From: Sedimenticola sp.
Lineage (GTDB): Bacteria > Pseudomonadota > Gammaproteobacteria > Chromatiales > Chromatiaceae
DNA length: 8,208 bases
NCBI GenBank assembly: GCA_030619405.1
Contig: JAUXBK010000114.1
Coordinates: forward strand, 1 to 8,208
Direction of reading: 5' to 3'
The notes under the pieces were generated by a model, which searched no databases, was not told where the DNA came from, and saw only the letters and a list, made by a program, of their open reading frames with translations. Positions within the stretch are counted from its first letter, which is position 1. Each line of letters begins with the position of its first letter. The position numbers were made by a program, and so were the translations under genes. This document shows, one piece after another, positions 1-5,884 of this stretch.

Positions 1-15
1 ATTTACAGGATTGTT

Positions 16-69
16 CAGGATTAACAGAATTTAAAAAATTACATAAACTTGTAAATCCTGTTAATCCTG
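16..69. repeat. Imperfect inverted repeat, AGGATTAACAG family
   Basis: CAGGATTAACAG at 16-27 is perfectly complementary to CTGTTAATCCTG at 58-69. After one A/C mismatch the pairing continues for 4 bp (29-32 with 53-56), so the arms are about 17 bp around a 20-nt AT-rich loop (33-52). A further ACAGGATT lies at 5-12, so the left arm is itself repetitive. There is no T-run directly after it, which argues against an intrinsic terminator. It looks like a dispersed intergenic palindrome; its function is unknown. Confidence 0.7.
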
Positions 70-137
70 TCCATTGATTGAGATGTTTTTGAACGGAAAT
101 GGCGAGGTCTGATTTGGCAAGAAACTCATCACAAAAG

Positions 138-278
138 GTTGCCGTTCAGTCCCCCCTCCTCAAATCCCCTCTCCCTCAGGGAGACGACTCCATGGATGGA
201 GGAGGTAGGGCGACGCAGGACGCCAAAGCCGAGGGTTAGGGTGAGGGGTTCAATACGGCAGGGGGAGTGAACGGTTAC
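138..278. mobile_element. Putative MITE-like element with terminal inverted repeats and 8-bp flanking duplication
   Basis: The left end GTTGCCGTTCAGTCCCCC (138-155) is an 18-bp inverted match, with 3 mismatches, to the right end GGGGGAGTGAACGGTTAC (261-278). An identical 8-bp word, CACAAAAG, abuts both ends (130-137 and 279-286), as expected for a target-site duplication. The interior has nested palindromic stretches, for example TCTCCCT/AGGGAGA around position 177 and CCCCTC (166-171) with GAGGGG (243-248). It has no credible coding capacity, so any movement would need a transposase in trans. The interior resembles the C/G-rich intergenic repeats common in proteobacteria, so it could instead be a REP-like palindromic unit with a chance flanking repeat. 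Confidence 0.55.
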
Positions 279-300
279 CACAAAAGACCTGGGTAAAGAG

Positions 301-344
301 CACGAAGAATTCTTGTTTTTAAATGTTTTTTCGTGTTCTTCGTG
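301..344. repeat. CACGAAGAA inverted repeat
   Basis: CACGAAGAA at 301-309 pairs perfectly with TTCTTCGTG at 336-344 around a T-rich 26-nt loop. The loop itself contains GTTTTTAAATG and GTTTTTTCGTG copies. TTTTT follows at 352-356, but the loop is large and the T-run is 7 nt away from the stem, so it is a poor intrinsic terminator. Words of the type ACCACGAAGAACACGAAG are, from general knowledge, widespread bacterial intergenic repeats. I see no gene associated with it here. Confidence 0.6.
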
Positions 345-395
345 GTGATTCTTTTTCCACATTTAGAATTGCTGGAGGTTTGCGTTACCAAATCA

Positions 396-426
396 ATCCG
401 TGTTTGATCCGTGTTAATCCGCGGCT
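396..426. repeat. ATCCGTGTTA-type short direct repeat
   Basis: Three imperfect copies are seen: ATCCGTGTTT (396-405), ATCCGTGTTA (407-416) and ATCCGCGGCT (417-426). TGTTAATCC at 412-420, followed by TGTCTATTGATT at 430-441, parallels TGTTAATCC at 59-67 and TGTCCATTGATT at 68-79. The two repeat tracts of this intergenic region are therefore probably related copies. No function can be assigned. Confidence 0.55.
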
Positions 427-486
427 AAATGTCTATTGATTCCGTGAACGATTACAATGTTTCCTGCAGATTAGAGAGTCGAAATC

Positions 487-1737
487 ATGAGTGAATGCGG
501 TTGTTCATCCCATACCGGCGGCGTCCCGCTGAAGCCCCTGGAAGAGGCGCTGGCGCTGTTGTTGAGCCATGCCAGGCCGGTGGCAGAGGTGGAGGAGGTC
601 GCTCTTCCGGAGGCCCTGGGTCGGGTGCTGGCCAGCGCCATTACCAGCCGCATCACCATGCCGCCCTGGGACAACAGCGCGATGGACGGCTATGCCATCG
701 ACACCGCCGATATCGAAGGGTGCGGGACCCGGCTGCCGATCTCCCAGCGTATCCCTGCGGGGACATCGGGAGAGCCTTTGGCCCCGGGCACGGCGGCCCG
801 CATCTTCACCGGCGCACCGGTGCCGGCCAATGCGGATGCGGTGGTGATCCAGGAGGTGTGTGAGCAGCGGGGCGATGAGGTGATCATCAACCAGGTCCCC
901 AAGCCGGGAGCCAATATCCGCCGTGCCGGAGAGGATACCCGGGAGGGCGCCGAGGTGCTGGCGGCCGGCACCCGGATCGGGCCTCAGCACATGGGACTGC
1001 TGGCTTCCGTCGGTGTGGACCGAATACCGATGCGGCGCCGACTGAAGGTGGCGGTCTTCTCCTCCGGTGACGAACTGGTGATGCCGGGCCAGCCGCTGGG
1101 GCCTGGACAGATCTACAATTCCAATGAGTTCACGCTGGAGGGTCTGTTACGCAGTATCGGTTGCGAACCGGTCAAGATGGGTATCGTGCAGGACACGATG
1201 GAAGCCACCTGCCGGGCGCTGAAAGAGGCGTCTGAGAAGGCGGATCTGATCGTGACCTCCGGTGGTGTCTCAGTGGGTGAAGAGGATCACATCAAACCGG
1301 CGGTGGAGAAACTGGGCAGTCTGGACCTGTGGAAGATCGCGATACGTCCGGGCAAACCGCTCGCCTTCGGCCATATCGGTGACACGCCGTTCATCGGCAC
1401 CCCAGGGAACCCGGTCTCCCTGTTCGTCACCTTCTGCCTGTTCGGGCGCCCCTTCATCCTCAAGGCGCAGGGTGTCTCGGGTGACCTGAGACCGACACTG
1501 GTGACTGCACCAATCGGGTGTGACTGGCCCAGGCCGGACAAACGGCGGGAATTCGCCCGGGCGCGTCTGGAGCTGGACGAGAAGGGGGAGGCGGAGGTGT
1601 CGCTCTATCGCAGCCGCTCCTCCGGGGTGCTGAGCTCGCTGGCCTGGGCCAATGGCCTGGCCATATTGCCGGAGAACCAGCCGCTCGAACGGGGTGACCT
1701 GGTTCAGTTTCTTCCTTTCAGTGCGCTGCTGTCATGA
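487..1737 (+). CDS. moeA: Molybdopterin molybdenumtransferase MoeA
   Basis: MoeA catalyses the last step of molybdenum cofactor synthesis in the cytoplasm, inserting molybdate into adenylylated molybdopterin with release of AMP. The 416-residue protein has the full family layout. The N-terminal domains carry PPWDNSAMDGYA (59-70) and the GTAARIFTGAPVPANADAVV block (101-120). The nucleotide-binding MoCF domain follows with FSSGDEL (191-197), LIVTSGGVSVGEEDH (254-268) and RPGKPLAFG (287-295), then GTPGNPVSLF (304-313). A C-terminal beta-domain spans about 335-410. Length matches E. coli MoeA (about 411). Acidic residues D62, D195/E196 and D267 sit in the conserved catalytic motifs. The ATG has only a weak upstream AGAGAG. 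The N-terminus carries an extra MSECGCSSH segment with two cysteines before the usual start of homology. It overlaps moaD by ATGA, implying translational coupling. Confidence 0.97.
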   Translation: MSECGCSSHTGGVPLKPLEEALALLLSHARPVAEVEEVALPEALGRVLASAITSRITMPPWDNSAMDGYAIDTADIEGCGTRLPISQRIPAGTSGEPLAPGTAARIFTGAPVPANADAVVIQEVCEQRGDEVIINQVPKPGANIRRAGEDTREGAEVLAAGTRIGPQHMGLLASVGVDRIPMRRRLKVAVFSSGDELVMPGQPLGPGQIYNSNEFTLEGLLRSIGCEPVKMGIVQDTMEATCRALKEASEKADLIVTSGGVSVGEEDHIKPAVEKLGSLDLWKIAIRPGKPLAFGHIGDTPFIGTPGNPVSLFVTFCLFGRPFILKAQGVSGDLRPTLVTAPIGCDWPRPDKRREFARARLELDEKGEAEVSLYRSRSSGVLSSLAWANGLAILPENQPLERGDLVQFLPFSALLS

Positions 1738-1988
1738 TCGAGGTTCTTTTTTTCGCCCGTCTCAGGGAACAGCTGGGAACCGCCAAGGAGCGGTTGCAGG
1801 CCGGGTCTGAAGCCACAGACGTTGGTGCTGTCATCAAACTGTTACAGCGCCGGGGCGGGGTCTGGGAGGAGGCCTTTGGTGACGGGCAGACAGTAATAAT
1901 GGCGGTCAACCAGGAGGTGGCCAGCGCCTCTACTCCGGTCAAGGATGGAGATGAGGTCGCCTTCTTCCCACCGGTGACGGGGGGATGA
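1734..1988 (+). CDS. moaD: Molybdopterin synthase small (sulfur-carrier) subunit MoaD
   Basis: MoaD is the ubiquitin-like sulfur carrier of molybdopterin synthase. Its C-terminal glycine is adenylylated by a MoeB-type enzyme and thiocarboxylated, and MoaE uses this sulfur to build the dithiolene of molybdopterin. The 84-residue protein has the family length (E. coli 81). It starts IEVLFFARLREQLG, a typical beta-grasp first strand, and ends FFPPVTGG with the required terminal Gly-Gly. VKDGDEVAFFPPV is the conserved penultimate segment. The start codon overlaps the moeA stop (ATGA) and has no Shine-Dalgarno sequence of its own, so it is probably translated by coupling. No moeB, moaA or moaC is in the window. 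A ThiS-like carrier is the alternative, but the moaE neighbour makes MoaD much more likely. Confidence 0.95.
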   Translation: MIEVLFFARLREQLGTAKERLQAGSEATDVGAVIKLLQRRGGVWEEAFGDGQTVIMAVNQEVASASTPVKDGDEVAFFPPVTGG

Positions 1989-1995
1989 GGGAAGA

Positions 1996-2055
1996 GGACC
2001 AAGGACCAGGGACCAGGGACCAGGGACCAGGGACCAAGGACCAAGGACCAAGGAC
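1996..2055. repeat. 7-nt tandem repeat GGACCA(A/G) between moaD and moaE
   Basis: Eight full 7-nt units plus a 4-nt remainder occupy 60 bp, starting 8 nt after the moaD stop. The order is one GGACCAA unit, four GGACCAG, three GGACCAA, then GGAC. The blockwise variants suggest expansion by slippage. The tract has no self-complementary partner on the same strand, so the transcript here should be largely unstructured. A CRISPR array is excluded because there are no spacers. It lies inside the moa operon and separates two genes whose products form one enzyme. Confidence 0.95.
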
Positions 2056-2067
2056 AGAGCTTCTGCC

Positions 2068-2086
2068 AACCGTAAACCGTAAACCG
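2068..2086. repeat. Second 7-nt tandem repeat, AACCGTA
   Basis: Two full AACCGTA units (2068-2074, 2075-2081) and a partial AACCG (2082-2086) sit just before moaE. This is the same 7-nt period as the preceding GGACCA(A/G) tract but an unrelated unit. Between its end and the moaE ATG are 14 nt with no Shine-Dalgarno-like purine run. Confidence 0.75.
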
Positions 2087-2100
2087 CCAATTCCTGAACC

Positions 2101-2562
2101 ATGAACACGATAGAGATCCAGACCGAGCCCTTCGATATCGCTGCGATCATGGCTGAGTTGCGGGCGGACAATCCGGCCATCGGTGCGGTGGTCACTTTCG
2201 TCGGCCTGATGCGGGACATGAACGAGGGGGACCGGGTCTCCACTATGACCCTGGAGCACTACCCGGGTATGACTGAGAAGGCGTTGCAGGCGATCGTGGA
2301 GGAGGCGGACCGACGCTGGGATTTGATGGGTATCCGGGTGGTGCATCGGGTGGGTGAGTTGCTGCCGCTGGATCCGATCGTCATGGTTGCGGTCGCCAGC
2401 ACCCACCGTGGCGCGGCGTTCCAGGCCTGTGAATTCGTGATCGACTATCTCAAGACCCGCGCCCCGTTCTGGAAAAAGGAGCGTACCCCGGAGGGGGAGC
2501 GCTGGGTGGACGCCCGCCACGGTGATTCCGCAGCGGAGCAGCGCTGGAACAAGGGGCAGTAA
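2101..2562 (+). CDS. moaE: Molybdopterin synthase catalytic subunit MoaE
   Basis: MoaE is the large subunit of the MoaD2-MoaE2 heterotetramer that converts cyclic pyranopterin monophosphate (precursor Z) to molybdopterin in the cytoplasm. The 153-residue protein aligns along its length with E. coli MoaE (150 residues). Visible matches include AVVTFVGLMRD (29-39), LEHYPGMTEKAL (51-62), HRVGELLPLD (82-91), STHRGAAF (100-107) and DYLKTRAPFWKKE (115-127). The expected active-site residues are present: R38, H102-R103, K118 and K125. A TGA in frame at 2095-2097 rules out any upstream start, and ATG 2101 fits the family N-terminus. There is no recognisable ribosome-binding site; the preceding 112 nt are mainly repeats. 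This is odd for a gene needed in balance with moaD. sdhC follows after 44 nt. Confidence 0.96.
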   Translation: MNTIEIQTEPFDIAAIMAELRADNPAIGAVVTFVGLMRDMNEGDRVSTMTLEHYPGMTEKALQAIVEEADRRWDLMGIRVVHRVGELLPLDPIVMVAVASTHRGAAFQACEFVIDYLKTRAPFWKKERTPEGERWVDARHGDSAAEQRWNKGQ

Positions 2563-2606
2563 CCATGATTGGCAGGCGTTCAAGTTATGGGTAACGAGAT
2601 GCACTA

Positions 2607-3242
2607 ATGGGCAGCGTCTCCATCGCCAACCGCCACTTCCTGCTGCGCCGGCTGCACTCCCTGTTCGGACTGCTGCCGGTGGGGGCATTCGTTATCTTTC
2701 ACCTGTGGGAGAACTCCCAGTCCCGGTTTGGCGCAGAGCACTACAACCAGGATGTGGTCGGCTGGTTGCAGGGGCTCAACTACCTGACGCTGCTGGAGGT
2801 CTTCATGATCGCCCTGCCGATCCTGTTCCATGCTCTCTATGGCCTGGTGATCGTATACGCAGCGAAACCGGAGCCGATACACTACCCTTTCATGCACAAC
2901 CGGTTCTACCTGCTGCAGCGGGTCTCCGGTGTGGGGGTGCTGCTGTTTCTGTTGATTCACGTGGGGTGGACCCGGATCTGGGGGATCTGGGAGCCTGCGA
3001 TCAAAGCCGATATGTTTGGTCACATGCACTCCCTGCTCACCAACCCGCTGCTGCTGGCAGTCTATGTGATCGGCCTGCTGCTGGCGGTGTTTCATCTCTG
3101 CTACGGCCTCTGGTCCATGGGGCTCAGTTGGGGAGTCACTACCACTCCTGAGGCCCAGGCTCGGAGCTTCTGGCTGATGATGGGGCTGGCGCTGCTGCTG
3201 GCCGCCATGGGTTTGCAAGGTATAGCGGGGTTCCTGGCATGA
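2607..3242 (+). CDS. sdhC: Succinate dehydrogenase/fumarate reductase cytochrome b subunit, type B (Bacillus-like)
   Basis: This is the single membrane anchor of a succinate:quinone oxidoreductase, carrying two b-type haems and passing electrons between the iron-sulfur subunit and quinone. The 211-residue protein has five hydrophobic helices at about 20-36, 60-85, 100-122, 145-170 and 187-209. It reads like Bacillus SdhC (about 202 residues): RRLHSLFG, LFHALYGLVI, RFYLLQRVSG, FHLCYGLWS and WGVTTTPEAQ. Histidines H32, H75, H118 and H163 match the four axial haem ligands of that family; H17 is also conserved. Helix V has no acidic residue. The start overlaps TAATG with a tiny open frame at 2587-2607, and only a weak GAG is upstream. 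It overlaps sdhA by ATGA. No sdhD is present, consistent with type B. Direction (succinate oxidation or fumarate reduction) cannot be read from sequence alone. Confidence 0.93.
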   Translation: MGSVSIANRHFLLRRLHSLFGLLPVGAFVIFHLWENSQSRFGAEHYNQDVVGWLQGLNYLTLLEVFMIALPILFHALYGLVIVYAAKPEPIHYPFMHNRFYLLQRVSGVGVLLFLLIHVGWTRIWGIWEPAIKADMFGHMHSLLTNPLLLAVYVIGLLLAVFHLCYGLWSMGLSWGVTTTPEAQARSFWLMMGLALLLAAMGLQGIAGFLA

Positions 3243-5122
3243 GGCGGGTGATCGTGATCGGTGGTGGCCTGGGCGGGCTCTGGGCTACGTTGCGGATCGC
3301 TGAGGCGGGCTTCCGGGTGGCGCTGTTCTCCCTGTTCGAGGTGAAGCGCTCCCACTCGGTCTGCGCCCAGGGCGGGATCAATGCCAGTCTGGATACCAAG
3401 GGCCAGCGTGACTCTATCTGGCAGCACTTCGTCGACACCATCAAGGGTGGCTCCTACCTCGCCAATCAACCCCCGGTCAAGTCCATGTGCGATGAAGCGC
3501 CGGGGCTGATCCAGACCTTTGAGCGCATGGGTGTCACCTTCTCCCGCACACCGGAAGGGATCATGGACCTGCGGTTGTTCGGCGGGGTCAGGAACAAGCG
3601 CACCGTTTTTGCCGGCGCCAGTACGGGCCAGCAGCTGCTCTACGGTGTGGATGAGCAGGTGCGTCGCCTGGAGGCCGCCGGAGAGGTGGAGAAAAGGGAG
3701 TGGTGGGAGTTTCTCTCCATCGTGCGGGACGACCAGGGCGTCTGCCGCGGCATCGTCGCCATGGACCTCAAGCGCATGGAGGTGAAGGCGTTTCCGGCGG
3801 ACGTGGTGGTGCTGGCCACGGGGGGGCTGGGACAGATCTATGCCCCCAAGACCACCAACTCCACCAACTCCACCGGGGCGGCGGCCAGTCGGGTGTTCCA
3901 GCAGGGGGCGTTGTTCGCCAACGGGGAGTTCTTTCAGTTTCACCCCACCGCCATGCTGGGTGATGACAAAACCCGCCTGATGAGCGAGGCGGCGCGGGGA
4001 GAAGGGGGCCGGATATGGGTACCGAAAGATCCCTCGGACCAGCGCCCCCCGAACGACATACCGGAGCGGGAACGCTTCTATTTCCTGGAAGAGTGGTATC
4101 CCACCTATGGCAATACGGCGGCACGGGACGTGGCATCCCGGGCGATCTGGAAAGCGGTCAGGGACATGGGTATGGGGGTGGGTGGTGAGGATAAGGTCTA
4201 TCTGGATCTGACCCACCTGGACCCTAAGTTCGTGGAGCTGCGCCTGGGCGCCATTCTGCGCATCTACCGCAAGTTTCACGGCAGTGACCCGGTGACCGAG
4301 CCGATGGAGATATTCCCCGCCGCCCACTACGCCATGGGTGGGTTGTGGGTGGACTATGAAAAGAACGAGGAGAGCGGCGGGCTCAGCTGTGGCAGTACCC
4401 GCAACCACGCCACCACTGTTCCCGGGCTCTATGCCTGTGGCGAGTGCGATTACGGCTACCATGGCGCCAACCGGCTGGGCGCCAACTCCCTGCTCTCCGC
4501 CTCCTTCTCCGGGCGGGCCGCCGGTGAAGCGGTGGTCAGCTACCTGAAGGGGCTGGAGCCGGGGTCTGACAGTGTGCCGCTGTCCCGTGCTTTCGAGGGT
4601 GAGGTGCAGCGACAGCAGGCAATCAACCGGTCGCTGATGGTCTCCCGCGGTGGTGAAAATGCCTACGCCCTGCATCGGGAGCTGGGTGAGCTGATGACGG
4701 ACCGGGTGGGCGTGGTCAGGGACAACCGGCAGCTGGATCAGGCCTTCGGTGAGTTGAAGGCGCTGGAGGAGCGGGCGGAGCGGATCGATCTCGGGGAGGC
4801 CTCGGGCTGGGCCAATCAGACCCTGAGCTACGCCCGTCAGGTGCGCGACATGATACAGCTGGCCCAGGTGGTGGCGCGGGGGGCGCAAGAGCGGGACGAG
4901 TGTCGGGGCGCCCATTACAAGCCGGAGTTCGAACTGGAGATCCCGCAAGGAAAGTTTCCCGGTGATCCGGAGTTCGAGGTCTATCGCCAGGCCTGGAAGG
5001 AGAACAATCGGAAGTGGCTGAAGAGCACCATCGCCCGCTATACACCGGACGGGCCCGAGGTCCGTTTCGAGACGGTGGACACCACGATCCTGCCGCCGGA
5101 GCAACCGCGGGACTATCGATAG
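3239..5122 (+). CDS. sdhA: Succinate dehydrogenase/fumarate reductase flavoprotein subunit
   Basis: This is the catalytic subunit that interconverts succinate and fumarate with covalently bound FAD, on the membrane complex anchored by SdhC. The 627-residue protein has the N-terminal dinucleotide site VIVIGGGLGG (4-13). H39 in SHSVCAQGGINASL is the expected covalent FAD attachment histidine. Dicarboxylate-site and catalytic residues are visible: H235 in FHPTA, R258 in GEGGR, R296 in the AARD segment, H363 in AAHYAMGG and R412 in NRLGANSLLSA. Segments such as ANQPPVKSMCDEAP and TGQQLLYGVDEQVRR match Bacillus-type SdhA closely. Relative to my recollection of that protein there is a short insertion at about 376-392 (region NEESGGLSCGSTRNH) before PGLYACGECD. 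The C-terminal helical domain covers about 445-605. Translation is coupled to sdhC by ATGA. Confidence 0.97.
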   Translation: MRRVIVIGGGLGGLWATLRIAEAGFRVALFSLFEVKRSHSVCAQGGINASLDTKGQRDSIWQHFVDTIKGGSYLANQPPVKSMCDEAPGLIQTFERMGVTFSRTPEGIMDLRLFGGVRNKRTVFAGASTGQQLLYGVDEQVRRLEAAGEVEKREWWEFLSIVRDDQGVCRGIVAMDLKRMEVKAFPADVVVLATGGLGQIYAPKTTNSTNSTGAAASRVFQQGALFANGEFFQFHPTAMLGDDKTRLMSEAARGEGGRIWVPKDPSDQRPPNDIPERERFYFLEEWYPTYGNTAARDVASRAIWKAVRDMGMGVGGEDKVYLDLTHLDPKFVELRLGAILRIYRKFHGSDPVTEPMEIFPAAHYAMGGLWVDYEKNEESGGLSCGSTRNHATTVPGLYACGECDYGYHGANRLGANSLLSASFSGRAAGEAVVSYLKGLEPGSDSVPLSRAFEGEVQRQQAINRSLMVSRGGENAYALHRELGELMTDRVGVVRDNRQLDQAFGELKALEERAERIDLGEASGWANQTLSYARQVRDMIQLAQVVARGAQERDECRGAHYKPEFELEIPQGKFPGDPEFEVYRQAWKENNRKWLKSTIARYTPDGPEVRFETVDTTILPPEQPRDYR

Positions 5123-5125
5123 ATT

Positions 5126-5878
5126 ATGACTGAACAGATCGAGTTTCGGATCAGACGTCAGGATGGCCCGGAGACGGCCCCCTACTGGCAGGCGTTTCGG
5201 GTGCCCTGGCGGCCCGGCCACAACGTGGTCTCGGCGCTGATGGTGTTGCGGGAAAACCCGGAGACCGCCTCCGGAGAGCGGGTGCAGCCGGTAGCCTGGG
5301 AGTTCAACTGCATGGAAGAGGTGTGTGGCGCCTGCTCCATGATGGTCAACGGAGTGCCGCGTCAGGGCTGCGCCGCCTTGATCGACGATCTGGAGCAGCC
5401 GATCGTGCTGGAGCCGCTGGCCAAGTTTCCGGTGGTGCGGGATCTGATGGTGGACCGCGCCGCCATCTTCGGTACCCTGCAGCGGGTGAAGGCGTGGATC
5501 GAGATCGATGGTGCCTGGAGTGTCCATCAGGGGGCGCCCCGCATCTCGCCCCAGGAGTGGCTGGAGAACTATCACTACAGCCAGTGTATGAGTTGTGGCT
5601 GCTGTCTGGCCGCCTGCCCTCAGTACGGCCCCGGCAACGACTTCGTCGGGCCCAACGCCCTGGCCCAGGTGCGGCTGATGAACGCCCACCCCACTGGTCG
5701 CTACAATCGCACGGAGCGGCTGCACGCGATCATGGCGGAGGGCGGGCTGTCCGATTGTGGCAATGCTCAGAACTGCGTCCGCGTCTGTCCCAAGGAGATC
5801 CCGCTCACCACCGCCATCGGGGAACTGGGGCGTGAGGTGACGCTACAGCTGGCCCGGGACCTGTTCGGGAAGTCCTGA
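5126..5878 (+). CDS. sdhB: Succinate dehydrogenase/fumarate reductase iron-sulfur subunit
   Basis: SdhB carries electrons from the FAD of SdhA to the haems and quinone at SdhC through three iron-sulfur clusters. The 250-residue protein shows all cysteine ligands. The N-terminal ferredoxin domain binds [2Fe-2S] with C62, C67, C70 and C82 (NCMEEVCGACSMMVNG region). The C-terminal domain has CMSCGCCLAACP (154-165) and CGNAQNCVRVCP (211-222). From family knowledge, C154, C157, C160 and C221 bind [4Fe-4S], and C164, C211 and C217 bind [3Fe-4S]. The tail QVRLMNAHPTGRYNRTERL and IPLTTAIGELGRE strongly resemble Bacillus SdhB. Start is 3 nt after the sdhA stop, without a clear ribosome-binding site, so coupling is likely. 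It ends 46 nt before the convergent YyaL-family gene. Confidence 0.97.
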   Translation: MTEQIEFRIRRQDGPETAPYWQAFRVPWRPGHNVVSALMVLRENPETASGERVQPVAWEFNCMEEVCGACSMMVNGVPRQGCAALIDDLEQPIVLEPLAKFPVVRDLMVDRAAIFGTLQRVKAWIEIDGAWSVHQGAPRISPQEWLENYHYSQCMSCGCCLAACPQYGPGNDFVGPNALAQVRLMNAHPTGRYNRTERLHAIMAEGGLSDCGNAQNCVRVCPKEIPLTTAIGELGREVTLQLARDLFGKS

Positions 5879-5884
5879 GACAGA

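Larger units (their letters stand above)
1..486. other. Non-coding region made of several dispersed-repeat-like segments
   Basis: No convincing gene lies here. The only sizeable open frame (129-362, - strand) runs across the inverted-repeat element and has low-complexity, unrecognisable translation. Parts of the region are clearly more AT-rich than the neighbouring genes. It contains, in order, an inverted repeat at 16-69, a MITE-like element at 138-278, a hairpin at 301-344 and an ATCCGTG-type direct repeat at 396-426. A TACAAT hexamer at 453-458 resembles a -10 box 28 nt before moeA, but no good -35 box is found at the usual spacing, so no promoter is called. The moeA promoter is presumably somewhere in this stretch. 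Confidence 0.7.

Noticed and set aside
301..356. Intrinsic terminator of an upstream gene
   Set aside because: The loop is 26 nt, the T-run is 7 nt beyond the stem, and the stem is AT-rich; no gene ends just upstream in the window.
129..362. 77-residue - strand frame in the upstream region
   Set aside because: It is spread over the inverted-repeat element and hairpin, with no recognisable sequence or ribosome-binding site.
436..458. Possible moeA promoter (TTGATT and TACAAT)
   Set aside because: The hexamers are only 11 nt apart, far below the usual 16-18, and nothing like a -35 box sits at the right distance from TACAAT.
1996..2055. Possible CRISPR array
   Set aside because: Units are 7 nt and contiguous with no spacers, and no cas genes are nearby.
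1939..2688. 249-residue - strand frame with GPWSLVP repeats
   Set aside because: The repeats are only the antisense translation of the 7-nt tandem tract, and the rest is opposite moaE.
3101..5725. 874-residue open frame on the - strand opposite sdhA and sdhB
   Set aside because: It lies wholly opposite well-identified genes, has no recognisable domain, and is rich in His, Pro, Gly and Gln as expected from the antisense of GC-rich codons.
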